This document shows positions 24,360 to 34,671 of a stretch of DNA of 64,000 nucleotides, piece after piece. The DNA comes from Pogona vitticeps (Eukaryota; Chordata; Lepidosauria; Squamata; Agamidae). The stretch is taken from the NCBI RefSeq assembly GCF_051106095.1, contig NC_135786.1:19887001-19951000 (forward strand), given 5' to 3'. Each line of letters begins with the position of its first letter. Position 1 is the first letter of the stretch. The notes below the pieces were generated by a model. That model made no database searches. It worked only from the letters and a program-made list of their open reading frames with translations, and was not told the origin of the DNA. The translations under genes were made by a program, and so were the position numbers.

Positions 24360-24545
24360 GTACCCAGTGTGGTGCAATGGATAGAGTAACAGGCTGGAAC
24401 TTAGAGGAGTCCTGGGTTCCGATCCTCACTCAGCCATGGAAATTCATTGGGGGAATGGAATTCGTAAAACCTCACCTTGAAAGCCCTATTAGGGTTACTA
24501 TCAGTTGTATCCAGTGTGGCAGAATATAAGAGCAACAACAGTTAC
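24360..24545 (+). mobile_element. tRNA-derived SINE
   Basis: Box A 'gtgcaatggatagagtaaca' and box B 'gggttccgatcct' are spaced as in a tRNA gene. The body contains 'cactcagccatggaaattca', which the copy at 59965 lacks in part. No intact tRNA fold or CCA region follows, so this is a SINE and not a tRNA gene. It lies in sense orientation in SALL4 intron 1. Confidence 0.8.
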
Positions 24546-24675
24546 TGAACAGGGATTATACGTTGCTGAAAGAAGAAAGCCTTTGAATAACCAAGAGTGG
24601 ATTTTTATGTGGAAAGATTATAGGCTTCGTTCATCTCTCATATTCAGATTTTGGGCCTCAGAATTAATAAGACCA

Positions 24676-24850
24676 GATGCCAATATAGTGGCTAAAATGT
24701 TGGGCTAGGCCTTGGAAGACCCAAGATACGAATGCCCCCAATGGCCATGAACATTCAGAGGTTGACAAGAGTAAACCACTGCTTGAACATCTCCCAAACT
24801 ATTAGGACTGCCATTTGTTGGGAATGACTTGATGGTACATGATATACCAA
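24676..24850 (+). mobile_element. tRNA-derived SINE, degraded
   Basis: 'ccaatatagtggctaaaatg' resembles box A. 'gtaaaccactgcttgaacat' and 'gggaatgacttgatggtaca' are body and tail segments; the former resembles 'gaatcacttcttgaacatct' in the copy at 59965. Confidence 0.65.
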
Positions 24851-24892
24851 GTCAAATGTAGGACTTGTGGAGCCCAAGAAGGCTTTGGGTTT

Positions 24893-24957
24893 TTGTTTTG
24901 TTTGGGATTTTTGTTTTGTTTTTGTTTCTTGTTTCTTGTTTTTGTTTTTTGTTTTTT
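24893..24957. repeat. T/G-rich (TTTTG)n-like low-complexity tract
   Basis: Imperfect TTTTG/TTTC units over about 65 bp. Confidence 0.9.
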
Positions 24958-25189
24958 TGCTCTCAAAGCACTCCCAAATCTGCTAAAGATACTGCTCTGT
25001 TTTTGTATTATGGTTGTTGTTTCTAATGAGATAACTGTGCAAAACCAAGGAACATACTTTTAGTGGTGTTGATGTTGCCATTGAAGAGTTCTGGAGCTGG
25101 AAAAGGGCCCTCTGAGGCCTCCAGCTCCTCTCCTCTCCCAGTTCTACATGCACAAGGTGCTAGTTGGTGGTTCGCTGGTGTTTAAATTC

Positions 25190-25340
25190 ACAGCTATGGG
25201 ACTCTTTCCACGGAATACCAGGCTGGCTCTTTCCCTTTTCTTTCCTGGCAGTGGGCAAAGACCTTCCTTTTCAACCAGGCTTTTGATATATACTTTGCAG
25301 ATAAGCAAGGGTGACTCTGTTTTGAGGTATGTGAATGATG
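25190..25340 (+). mobile_element. Possible L2 LINE polymerase end, fragment
   Basis: A plus-strand frame reads GLFPRNTRLALSLFFPGSGQ then RPSFSTRLL, weakly matching the 'LPPEIRLAPSLS..RRQLKTFLFRQAF' end of the L2 polymerase seen clearly at 42420. The fragment is short and diverged. Confidence 0.45.
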
Positions 25341-25499
25341 CTGGAATATACACATACTATGCTTAAGAAACCTGAACGCTCTCAACTCTCTGGTGTGCAG
25401 TGCTGAGTTTGCAAAAGAGAGAGATGAGACAAGCTGCCTCTTCTGACACGAAATGCTTCTAAGCCTAAATAGAATAGGAGGCCATATGGGGTTAAACAA

Positions 25500-27150
25500 A
25501 TAAGGAAGTTAAAGTCACTCATTGAGGATAAGGTTAGGAATAGCTACAAGTTATGATGGATGCATAATGCATCTGGAGTCAAAGGCAGCACATCTATGAA
25601 TGCCAGTTGTGGGAGAAGATGTTTTGACTCCTGTCCTGCACACGAGCTTCGTAGAGCTGTCTGTTTGGGCATAGTGGGAACTGAACGAGACAGGCCTTTG
25701 GCTTGACCTAGCAGTGTTCTTCCTAGCGTCTATAAAAGCATTTGGTCCTGCTTACACACATTCTGATCACTTACATTTCAGGGGTGGACTCTGAAATTTA
25801 AAAGTGCTCAAACTGGCACGGAGTTTGCAGTGAGCCAGAGCGATAGTGCTCATGTTTCCTCACCTTCACATCTTCTTGCTAGACAATAATGCAACTCAGG
25901 AACCAACATTTAAAGCTGGGTTCACATAACCCTATGATCAACCAAGCCAAACACATCCCATTTGTGTAACCTGCTTGTCAGTTTTATTTTCCTGTTTTGC
26001 AATTCTCAAAATACTGCAAAATCAAAAGTTTCCTTGAAAGCCTGCTGGACTTCAAAATATGGGAGTGTTTGCCATAAATTTCAATTCTGCAAACATTGTT
26101 TTGGTGTGTGTTTTTAATGGAAATTTTTTGTTGCCTTGATATGTGTGTACTGGTTAAGTAAAAGTTGATAGGTGATCCTTAACTCCAGGCCTTCATTAAC
26201 CTGGTGCCCTCCAGTGACAGTGCTGACTGGGGAAGATAAGAGGAGTTGTCTGTTACATCGGGTTTGTGTGTGTACCAGACAGAAGAACAGTAGCTTAATC
26301 AAGAAAATGATGCTTTCAGAACATAAGCAAACCTATGAATTTCTAAAAGGCTAGTAGTAGTTGCACATAGTCTCCTCCCCACTTTTCTATGTTCCAGTCC
26401 CATTTTTAAAACTGCTGGATCTTCCTTATCCATCTGGTGGCCCTGTTTCTCCCCACACTTTCATTCCGGCAGCCATGATAGATGACAGCCCAATTAGGAA
26501 GCTCTCTTGCTTTCTCCTTATACCATTGGGCACTTTATCACTCCTTGTGAGGAGTGGGAACATGAGAGCTAAATGTTCTTGCCTGTAAAGTTTTGAAAAC
26601 TAGAAACATGGTAAGGTACTGTCCCAGATAATAGGGCCACTGAGTGGCAAGACTGATGCTTCTGAGTCATATTTTCTACCAACACCTGTGTAGAATTGAC
26701 CTGTTCTTAGCAGATCATCCAAAAGTGTGGTCAGAAACGTTAGTGGCAGCAGCAGTGTGTTTATATTGTCATTTAAGTCATTAAATTGTTCAGATTTGTT
26801 CATTTTAAAATGCTAAGTAATGTAATCTGTTAGTTATTTAGCTACTTTGTTTGACTGACCATAAGGAGTTGATATAATAATAAAAAAATAAGATATAAGA
26901 TTATATGACATATTAAAGTATTAATTCTGAGTTTGTTGCTGGGTAATCTAACCAGTTTTATTAAATTATTTGTGAACTATACTAGTGGTGAAGCTTATCA
27001 CCGGGTTGTTCTTTGATTTTTTCTGTGTCACATGTACGTCATTGGGAACGAATTTGCTCTGTACACATTCTTCTGCGTTCAGCCTGCACGTGACACTTTC
27101 TATCCTGCCTTGCCTACATTCATATTCCTCAAAAGCATAGCCCACAACAG
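25500..27150. other. Intronic, no gene seen
   Basis: No supported feature. Confidence 0.4.
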
Positions 27151-27159
27151 TCCTTGTGG

Positions 27160-27300
27160 GCCTCTGCATCAGAGTGGGAATATTTGGGCTTCCAGATATT
27201 TTTTTATTACAACTCCTATAAACTGTTACCATCAGCTATGCTGTGCAAGGGTTCTGGGAGTTATAGTCCAAAGCATCAGGGGAGCCAAAGGTCCATCGTT
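27160..27300. mobile_element. hAT-like MITE, diverged
   Basis: 'tgggcttccagatattt', a palindromic core with 'gttctgggagttatagtcca', and a complementary right end give the same layout as the 136-bp elements. The termini are too decayed to define a target duplication. Confidence 0.55.
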
Positions 27301-28310
27301 CCTGGTCTGCGTCATTGAATCTGATTGGATTCCAAGATCCCTTTGGTGGGTTTCCAGATGAGCTGATTGGAGATGGTGTCAAAGCCCAGCTTGCCAAATG
27401 GTACTTCATTGCAGTGATTCGGGCGGTTGATGCCATTGTACCTAAATGCCTTCTCTGTCTCAGGGCTCCCTCCTCTCCCTGTTTACAGAGGAGTTGCGTG
27501 CCATGAAACAAACAAGAAGACTAGAGAGTATCTGATGAAAAGCTCGTCCAGATGTTAATCTGGCTGTGATTAAAAAAAAGTTGTCCAGCAGGTATTGCAG
27601 TGCCATTCAGACCACTAAGAACGCTCATAACGTCAGGCTTATTAGTAAGGCAGTAAGTAAATCAGGCAGAAGTTTATAGAGGGTTCCATAACCTCACTGG
27701 AGCTAGGTGTCATTTGGGTTATCAACCGGATGCTTTTACATGTGAGCCGTTTGCAGCCCATTTCCATGCTAAAATTGAGGCCATCTGTAGAGACCTTGAG
27801 CCTGTTCGTACAGCACTGAGTCATGTCAAGATGTCTGACGCCCCATCTGTCTAGTTATGTTGGCTCATTTTGAGCCTGGGGTACCTGATGAAGTTGACAA
27901 GGTTCTTGTATGTTCTTAATATCAGCTAGGGAGGCAGTGGTTGAATGGGCCACAGAGATCATAAACTCCTCCTAGTGGGAGGGATATACACCATCTTGCC
28001 CGAAGGACACAATGATCAGGCCCGTTTTTTAAAGTGCCAGCTTCGCGACAGATGATTTTAACAACTATCAGTCTGTTGCTAATATACCATTTGTGGCAAA
28101 ATGATTGAGAGGGTGTTGGCTGACCAGTTGCAAGTGTTTTTGGAGGACATCTTGGGATCTGTGTTCACGTGTTTATGATATAGGTGGGTTATAAGGTTGG
28201 GGTTTTCCTTTCTTTTTCTGTTTTATTTTTTTATATATACTTGTTGTTCTAAACTGCTCAGTAATGGTTTGCCACCAGATGAGCAGAATAGAAATTTAAA
28301 TTTGAATAAA
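27301..28310 (+). mobile_element. L2 LINE, internal RT region to 3' end, degraded
   Basis: The plus strand contains a 'VIRAVDAIVPKCLL' block (linker before the RT; other L2 copies read AIDA.APLK here) at about 27415-27455. The RT entry motif NYQSVANIPFVAK followed by MIERVLADQLQVFLED lies at about 28060-28145. A collapsed 3' segment ends near 28310. Many stops and deletions mark it as ancient. Confidence 0.75.
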
Positions 28311-29170
28311 TTAATACCTTCTTACCAGCGTTTCACAGGCTTTTAAACAACCACATGCCAGAGTCTCTTTGAAAAGCTTTTCTTCTACCCATCTTCTATC
28401 TAGGTAAATGTTCTTTGTATATATTAACTGCAAGAGGAGTTTGTTCATTTAGGCTTCCAAATACATTAGGATTTAGGCTTCCTAATGTGTTAAGTTGTAT
28501 GATAAGTGGGCCAATATTAGTCTTATGGTACTTTTTAAATATTAGTGTGTTGACTTGCAATGATCTTAACTGCACCTGCCTCCTCCTCATTACTCATGGC
28601 TGCTGTGGCATGATCTACTATGTTTCCTGCCAAAGGCCACATCTCCATATGAGGGCACATAGTGTCTGAAAAGAATGTAGAAGTAGATAGGTTAAGGTTT
28701 GAACAGGGTCACCCCAAATATAGTTAGCACTGACCTGCCTTGACCTGTGATAATCATGTGGAATACTGTATATGACTGTCCTTCATGGTTACTAGTTGGG
28801 CTGAGAGTTCTTTAAATTCTGCAGTGAGAGAATATTTGAACTAATATCAGGAAACAGAGAGCTCAAGTATATTCTGGTGAGGGCAATTTCTTTTGCCATG
28901 GTGGTTCCTTATGCCCTCCTTGCTCCACTTTGTCCTTTGATGAATGCCAAACTACAGTGTCTATGTTTTATCAAGCTCAAAAATTCACTTCTTGCTTTTT
29001 GTGTAGCAATAACTATATGGCTTAATCAGGGCATCTCTACAAGTGGGACTACCAGTTAACTTCCATGCTCGATGTTGAAGCTGTGGAAAGATGAAGAAGA
29101 TTGTGTATGCTCACAGGCACTCACTGTGACTGTGCGGCTTCAGTTTGGCAATTGGATAGTGTGGTGCATA
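28311..29170. other. Intronic, no gene seen
   Basis: No supported feature. Confidence 0.4.
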
Positions 29171-29178
29171 AGCTAGAT

Positions 29179-29314
29179 CAATGGTTCCAAACCTTGGATC
29201 CCCAAATGTTCTTAGACTGAAACTCCAGGAATCCTTTACCTTTAGCTATGCTGGACAGGATTTCTGGGAGTTGCGGTCCAAAAATACATGGGGAGCCAAG
29301 TTTGGGAATCACTG
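29179..29314. mobile_element. 136-bp miniature hAT-like element with perfect TSD
   Basis: The left end CAATGGTTCCAAACCTTGG and right end CCAAGTTTGGGAATCACTG are imperfect inverted repeats. The 8-bp duplication AGCTAGAT lies at 29171-29178 and 29315-29322. Its length is identical to three other copies in the window. Confidence 0.95.
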
Positions 29315-29322
29315 AGCTAGAT

Positions 29323-29890
29323 AGATTGCTTTAATGCAAGGGTGGGCAAACTTTGCAAGCCTAGGAGCTAAATTATGTGCCCGTAGCATCTGCTGCAGGT
29401 GCACCAGCTCAGAAAATGACCAAAGCAACAAAACGACAAAATATCCTTACAGCCATTCACAATTTTGATTTCTGCCACCACTTTGACATGCTTATAACAA
29501 AAACTGCTGTCCCTAAAGATCTCTAATGGGGAGATGAATTCTTTTTTTTGGGGGGGGGGTTGTGTTTAAATTAAACTGGACCACAGAAACAGCCATGGGA
29601 TCATATATGGCCCATGAACTACATGTTGCCTTGCTGTTGAAACCACCTGGAAACCAAGCAGTGACAGGTTGCTGTTTTACCTACTCCTATAAGGCCATGC
29701 TTCTATGAGTTCCATAAGCATATCTCTTGTCACTGTTAAATCTTATTTTGTCACTGTTAAATCTTACAGTTTTGGCTATTTAAACAGAAGAGAGACATGG
29801 AGATGACGATTAATTCCATGACCATTGATATGACGGGAAAACCAACTTCCCCCATGAAAGTCAGCTGGTTTTTCTACAAGAGAACATAAA
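29323..29890. other. Intronic, no gene seen
   Basis: A 20-bp direct repeat (TTGTCACTGTTAAATCTTA, twice at 29728-29766) is the only structure noted. Confidence 0.4.
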
Positions 29891-29892
29891 GG

Positions 29893-30235
29893 CTTGCATT
29901 CAGTGCAAAACCTGTCCAGGCAAAGAGGTAAGGATTTTCTAATACTCTGATGACAAGTATGGTTGACTCGAAGGAAAAAATATATGCCCCTCCGCTGTTG
30001 TCCAGTTCTCATCCTTGGGTTCTCTTCTTGGATTTCAGCTCCCGGAATCCCTAACAATTGGCCATCCTTACCAGGGATTCTAGAGGTTGAAGTAAAACAA
30101 AGGGCAACCAAGGTTGAGAGCTGGGCAACAGTAGAGGGATGAATCCTGTTTCCTTCAAAGTCTACTATACTTGTTATCAGGATATTAGAGAACCCTTAAC
30201 CACTTTGCCTGGACAGGTTTTGCATTGAATGCAAG
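29893..30235. repeat. 343-bp fold-back element
   Basis: The left arm begins CTTGCATTCAGTGCAAAACC and the right arm ends GGTTTTGCATTGAATGCAAG. The arms stay complementary for roughly 125 bp, including CTGTCCAGGCAAAG and its complement CTTTGCCTGGACAG. The centre (about 30020-30100) is itself a small palindrome like the hAT-like MITE core. No coding sequence is present and no convincing target duplication is found next to the ends. It is probably a non-autonomous DNA transposon. Confidence 0.85.
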
Positions 30236-31925
30236 TTGGGAAGCCGAAGGGAATGCCCCTCACTCCTATTGCTTCCTCAGAATCATCCCACTGGTCAATG
30301 GATAGGGTTACCCATGACCCATTATTGAGGGCACTTCTCAGTGAACTACCGTCTTATGGGGCAGTGAGGCAAGTCCCAGGAAACAATTGAGGGAGTGCTC
30401 CCTTTTTTCAAGCTGAACCATATGAAGCATTCTTATCCTCTCTTGCAAATAACTTGCTGTCCCTAATTTTCATCATCTCAAGCCCTGTTTCGGTATTCTT
30501 GCCTATATTTAAGCAAAAGCATGATCAGAGAATGGTGCTTCTCCATTTATTCCAAAGGCACATCATTCTGTGTCTCCATTCCCTCAAGGTTGGGAATCAC
30601 TGCTCTACATGAATACAAAAGATGGCCCTATAGTCTTATCACTCTGCATGTGCTGTCCTCTGCTTTGAAGAGTGATGTTTGGGTGAGGATATATAACATT
30701 GCCTCTTCCGTTACGTCTTTGCTAAAATGTGTACAAGAATACCCAAAGGTCTACAATAAATCTTTCCCAACAAATGTGTATATAAAACTCTGCATATGCC
30801 TGCCTGTGATCTAAAAGAGCTGCAGAAAGTTTTGCCCCTGCTTCTGCTGTCGTATCTGATGGAAAGGCTTCTGATGTCAGCAGATACCTCTCTGCTAATG
30901 GAAAGCATGGGAGGAAAAAAAGAGCATTTTTAAAAAACCCTTCTTCCTTCACAGTCTCCCACAGGGCCTCCTACCCTGTTCCACAGAATCCTCAGCATTC
31001 AAACACAGACGTAGCAGGAGATAGAGCAGTAAAACAGCAACTTCCAGTCATCTATTACAGGCCTCCAGTGAACCAGTTCAAAACCCTCTCTACAAGTGGA
31101 AGAACACCTCATTACTATTTCAGTTTGATCTGTTTCGCCTACTCAAGATATTTCTGAAATAGACTGTGTCTTATTTCCATTGTTTTGCTGGTTGCGTCTT
31201 GGCTTCCAAAGTTTGGTTTCCCTATTTTCCTCATGCATGATTTGTTGTTACAGTTGTGTACACTTACATTGTAACTGGTAAGGGTAAAATTTCACTTTTA
31301 AACATCATTTTTCAACAGTGTTTTTCGTTCAGTGAAAAATGAGGGGTGGGGGTGGAGAACCAGTTCTTCTTTGGGGAATCCCTTCCTCTGAGCAAAGTTA
31401 GAAGGATCAATAGGACAGTTTCCAGAAAGTTCTGAGGCTTCCTGAGAGCTGCGTAACCTCGTTGTGAAGCATCAGGGGCTCAGCATGGTTGCGTAAGGAG
31501 CCCCTTGATTTCAGATCACTATTTTTTGTTGTCCTTTGTTGACATTTTTCTTGGGCTGCTTCAGTCCTGCTGTTATGTACCTCGTCCAGCAGATGCTGGG
31601 CTTCTGCCATGGCAGCCTCCTGGCTGTTTCTCCAGACGTCCATAGCTGTTCCCCTCTTCTACACAACTTCTCCTGGTCTTCCTAGATTAGACTTGTGTCT
31701 CAGATAGTTTGAGGAATGCACTCCCCTCACCAATATGGAACTAAGGTAGAAGCAACAGGCAGAGTGACTTCTACACGTGTACAGCTGTCATCTTTTCTTC
31801 TGAGAAAACAAACTGTCTTGACACTGGTCCTTTTTCTCTCACTAACTCCCACTGATATATCCAGTCAGTGCACCAGGAATATATTGTTGTTGTTGTTGTT
31901 TATATTATATACTACTACATACAAC
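30236..31925. other. Intronic, no gene seen
   Basis: No supported feature apart from a short (TTG)n run at 31884-31901 next to the SINE that follows. Confidence 0.4.
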
Positions 31926-31929
31926 AACA

Positions 31930-32168
31930 ACAAAAAATGTGCCATGAAGTTAGATCTGATATATGGTGACCCATTTCAGGTTTTTCCAGCTAGAGAGGCC
32001 TCAGAAGTGGTTCTCCATTCCCTTCTTCTGGGGGCACCCTGGGATTGTGCAGCTTGCCCCAAGGCCACAAAAGCTGGCTCTTCTCCCATGGGGCACAGTG
32101 GGGGGATTGAACTTCCAGTCTCTCGCTCCACAGCCAGATACCTAAACCACTGAGCTACCATGCCAGCT
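31930..32168 (-). mobile_element. tRNA-derived CORE-SINE (MIR-like), near full length
   Basis: On the minus strand: tRNA-like head 'agctcagtggtttaggtatc' with box-B-like 'gaagttcaatcc', then the CORE block complementary to GCAGCTTGCCCCAAGGCCAC (32049-32068), then a 'gcaccctgggattg' segment, and a tail complementary to 'gccatgaagttagatctga'. The tail abuts an (AAC)n stretch. It is the most complete example of the family also seen at 800, 6046, 8185 and 60740. Confidence 0.85.
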
Positions 32169-33075
32169 AACACACTAGGGATAGGAAGACTCTATTGAGT
32201 CTACTAATGATGGAAAGTGTTGTTTTTACAAGAACAGGAGAGGGCCTTGTAGACTAGTAGAAGCTGTCTTCAGGAGCCATCTTCTTTAAATGTTAATAGT
32301 AAACAAGAACTCTGTTGAAGAGTTTTCTGCAGCATTGCTGAAAGAGAGTTTGCAAACAAACCCAGCAGCTCAGGTCATTTTCCAATTACAGTTTTATTTG
32401 TTCTACTTCAAACAAATTTACTTCAAAGACTCTTCCTTCATTCCTGTGTGGGAAGCCATAGTGGTTCGTTGACATTAAAACATGCCAGCCGCATTATTTT
32501 TTTCTTGGGAGGAAAAACATGCATCTTTTGTTCCAACAGACCTTGACACTTTCCAATAACTCTACCACAGAAATTTTTATTAGTATAAATGATTCAGAGG
32601 GTGTGCATCTCATTGTGGGTGTAGGAAGACTGTACCTGTACGTACTATTCCAGATTGTTTAAAGGAACCTGAACTTTTCCCAATTAGCATTTTAAATATG
32701 CTATCTGGCTGCTGCTTGTTTTCTTTCATAAATACGGTGCAGAGTTGTATTTAAAAAGAAACCATGGAGGTCCTGAGTAAACTCAAAAGGCAGCACTGGA
32801 TAATACTTTCAAGCACACGTGTGCATGGATGTATGCACTTGTGCATTTGTGTCTGGTAACATTATTTTTGAATTTTTCTGCTTCCTCCCCATTCCAATTT
32901 TTCTAATGGCGAGACCCATGAAGAGTTCTGGAGGGACCCCAAAACATTTGTCCTCCTCTTTTTCTTCTCTGCTTTTAACGCCTAGGGACAAGGATCCAAC
33001 TGAAAATTCCTGAGCTTCATTAGAAGAAAGACAGCATAAAAAGCAAACCAATGAATAATAAAACTTGTATTCTCA
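32169..33075. other. Intronic, no gene seen
   Basis: No supported feature. Confidence 0.4.
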
Positions 33076-33077
33076 AA

Positions 33078-34105
33078 TAAAACTTCTTATGTGCTGCCGA
33101 GTCACCTCCGACTTACGGAGACCCTATAAATGAGCAATCTCGAAATGCCCTGTCCTCAGTTGCCCTGCTCAGTTTTTGTAAACTCAAGCCAGTGGGTTTC
33201 TTTAGGAAGTCAGTCCGTCTTGTATTTGGTCTTCCTCTTTTCCTGCTGCCTTCCAACTTTCCCAGCGTTTTTGTCTTTTCCAGAGAATCCTGCTTTCCCA
33301 TGATGTGCCCAAAGTAGGACAGCCTCAGTTTCAACATTTTTGCCTCCAGAAATAATTCAAGCTTGGTTTGATCTAGGAGCCACTTACAGTGGGGTCTTGA
33401 CTTAAGGACGGCTCGAGTTAAGAACATTTTGACTTACGAACCACTCTCATAGAAAAATATTGACTTGACTTACGTACTTAGATTTGAGTTAAGAACTGAA
33501 AAAAACCACGTGGGAGGCAGGGAAAGTGCAAAATGTGAACTTTCAGTTAACTGTTGGCCAGTGAAAAGGGTGCCTGTCTGCTTCCTCACTCCTCCCAGCG
33601 TTTAGAGAGTGGATTGGGAGACAGTCTTCAGACTGCCTGGTACTGTACTGCCTGGACTGTATTTTCCCTGCCTTCCCTGAACCTTTCTTGACCTAAGAAA
33701 AAAAAGAAACAAAATTTCCCCCTCTAGTGGTTGAAGCCGGAATAGCAGCTTCCCATTAGTTTCTATAGACGTAAAAGAGCAGATACGGATCAAATGGTTT
33801 TCAATGCATTCCTATGGGAAATGCAGATTTGACCTGAGAACTTTTTGACTTGAGAACCGCCTTCCAATACGGATTAAGTTCTCAAGTCAAGACCCCACTG
33901 TATTTGTCTTTCTGGCAGTCCAAGGTATCCACATTCTCCTCCAGCACCATATTTCAAACAAATCAATATTTTTCCTGTCAGCTTTCTTTATTGTCCAGCT
34001 TTCACATCCATACATGGGAACTGGAAATACTGGAGTCTGGATGATCTTGATCTCCTGCGACACACCTTTATACTTAATGATCTTTTCTAATTTCTTCATT
34101 GCTTA
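33078..34105 (-). mobile_element. Bov-B-like RTE LINE, polymerase 3' part, split by a MITE
   Basis: The minus strand encodes the Bov-B/RTE carboxy end: LKLRLSYFGHIMGKQDSLEK followed by TLGKLEGSRKRGRPNTRRTD (33225-33330). Upstream, beyond the inserted element at 33387-33900, it continues with VFPVPMYGCESWTIKKADRK and LFEIWCWRRMWIPWTARKTN (about 33910-34035), the classic RTE 'YGCESWT..WRR....WT' block. Adding the two flanks gives about 510 bp of LINE. It is inside SALL4 intron 1 in antisense orientation. Confidence 0.9.
33387..33900. mobile_element. Tigger/mariner-like MITE, 514 bp, TA duplication
   Basis: The terminal repeats CAGTGGGGTCTTGACTTAAG (left) and CTCAAGTCAAGACCCCACTG (right) are complementary at 19 of 20 positions. 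TA dinucleotides flank both ends (33385-33386 and 33901-33902), the Tc1/mariner/pogo target signature. There is no transposase frame. It shares 'aatgcattcctatgggaaa' near its right end with the element at 44402, so the two belong to one lineage. It interrupts a Bov-B copy and is therefore younger than that copy. Confidence 0.95.
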
Positions 34106-34671
34106 CATTAGTATTAAAACATATGTTACCAATAAGTCTATTGGCTCACATTTTAAATGTGAATTGCCACAAATTAAGAAGTCAGCACAGGCATTTGTAG
34201 TCACATGACTGGTGTTAGAGAAGAAATGCTACCACTGACTTCTTAACTTGCAGCAATTCAGAGCTGAGATTTGCATCAATGGACTTATGCTGGAGGGTAT
34301 AAATAATAAAGTTCTGGCCAATGAATATCTTAGAAGTAATTGTATTGATGACTTGGATAGGCTTATTTCTGGCTAATTTATTTCAAACCACTGCTTTTGA
34401 AAATCTTGAATTTTTGTGTCCTTATATTCCATTAGAATCTTAAAAGATGCAGTTTTTGTAAAATCTGTCAATTCAGTTGCTTTATTCTGTGGCAGAAATA
34501 GAACCTTGTTTGTTTGTTTTTGCAGGGGGAAACATAGAAATCTCTTCAATTCCATCCTTTAAATGTCTTGGTCTACTAACCTCTTCTGACCTTAGATCTC
34601 CAGTCTTGTTTTTCTCTGTCATATATTTGGTCTGGTCTGAAATGCCTTCTCTTTTTCTGGTGTTCTTCCAG
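34106..34671. other. End of SALL4 intron 1
   Basis: No repeat is seen. The polypyrimidine-rich stretch 'cttctctttttctggtgttc' precedes the exon 2 acceptor CCAG|GG at 34671/34672. Confidence 0.6.

Larger units (their letters stand above)
16555..34671 (+). other. SALL4: SALL4 intron 1 (18.1 kb)
   Basis: GT at 16555 and AG at 34670-34671 bound a phase-1 intron. Its first 6 kb are almost free of recognisable transposons, whereas the rest carries SINEs, L2, hAT-like elements, a fold-back element, a Bov-B copy with a nested Tigger-like element, and a Penelope-derived inverted repeat. These are listed separately. Open frames within it, none above about 110 residues, show no exon signature. Confidence 0.9.

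Noticed and set aside
24360-24440. tRNA gene candidate (box A and box B present)
   Set aside because: No full cloverleaf can be drawn and the sequence continues into a SINE body; related copies occur at 24676 and 59965.
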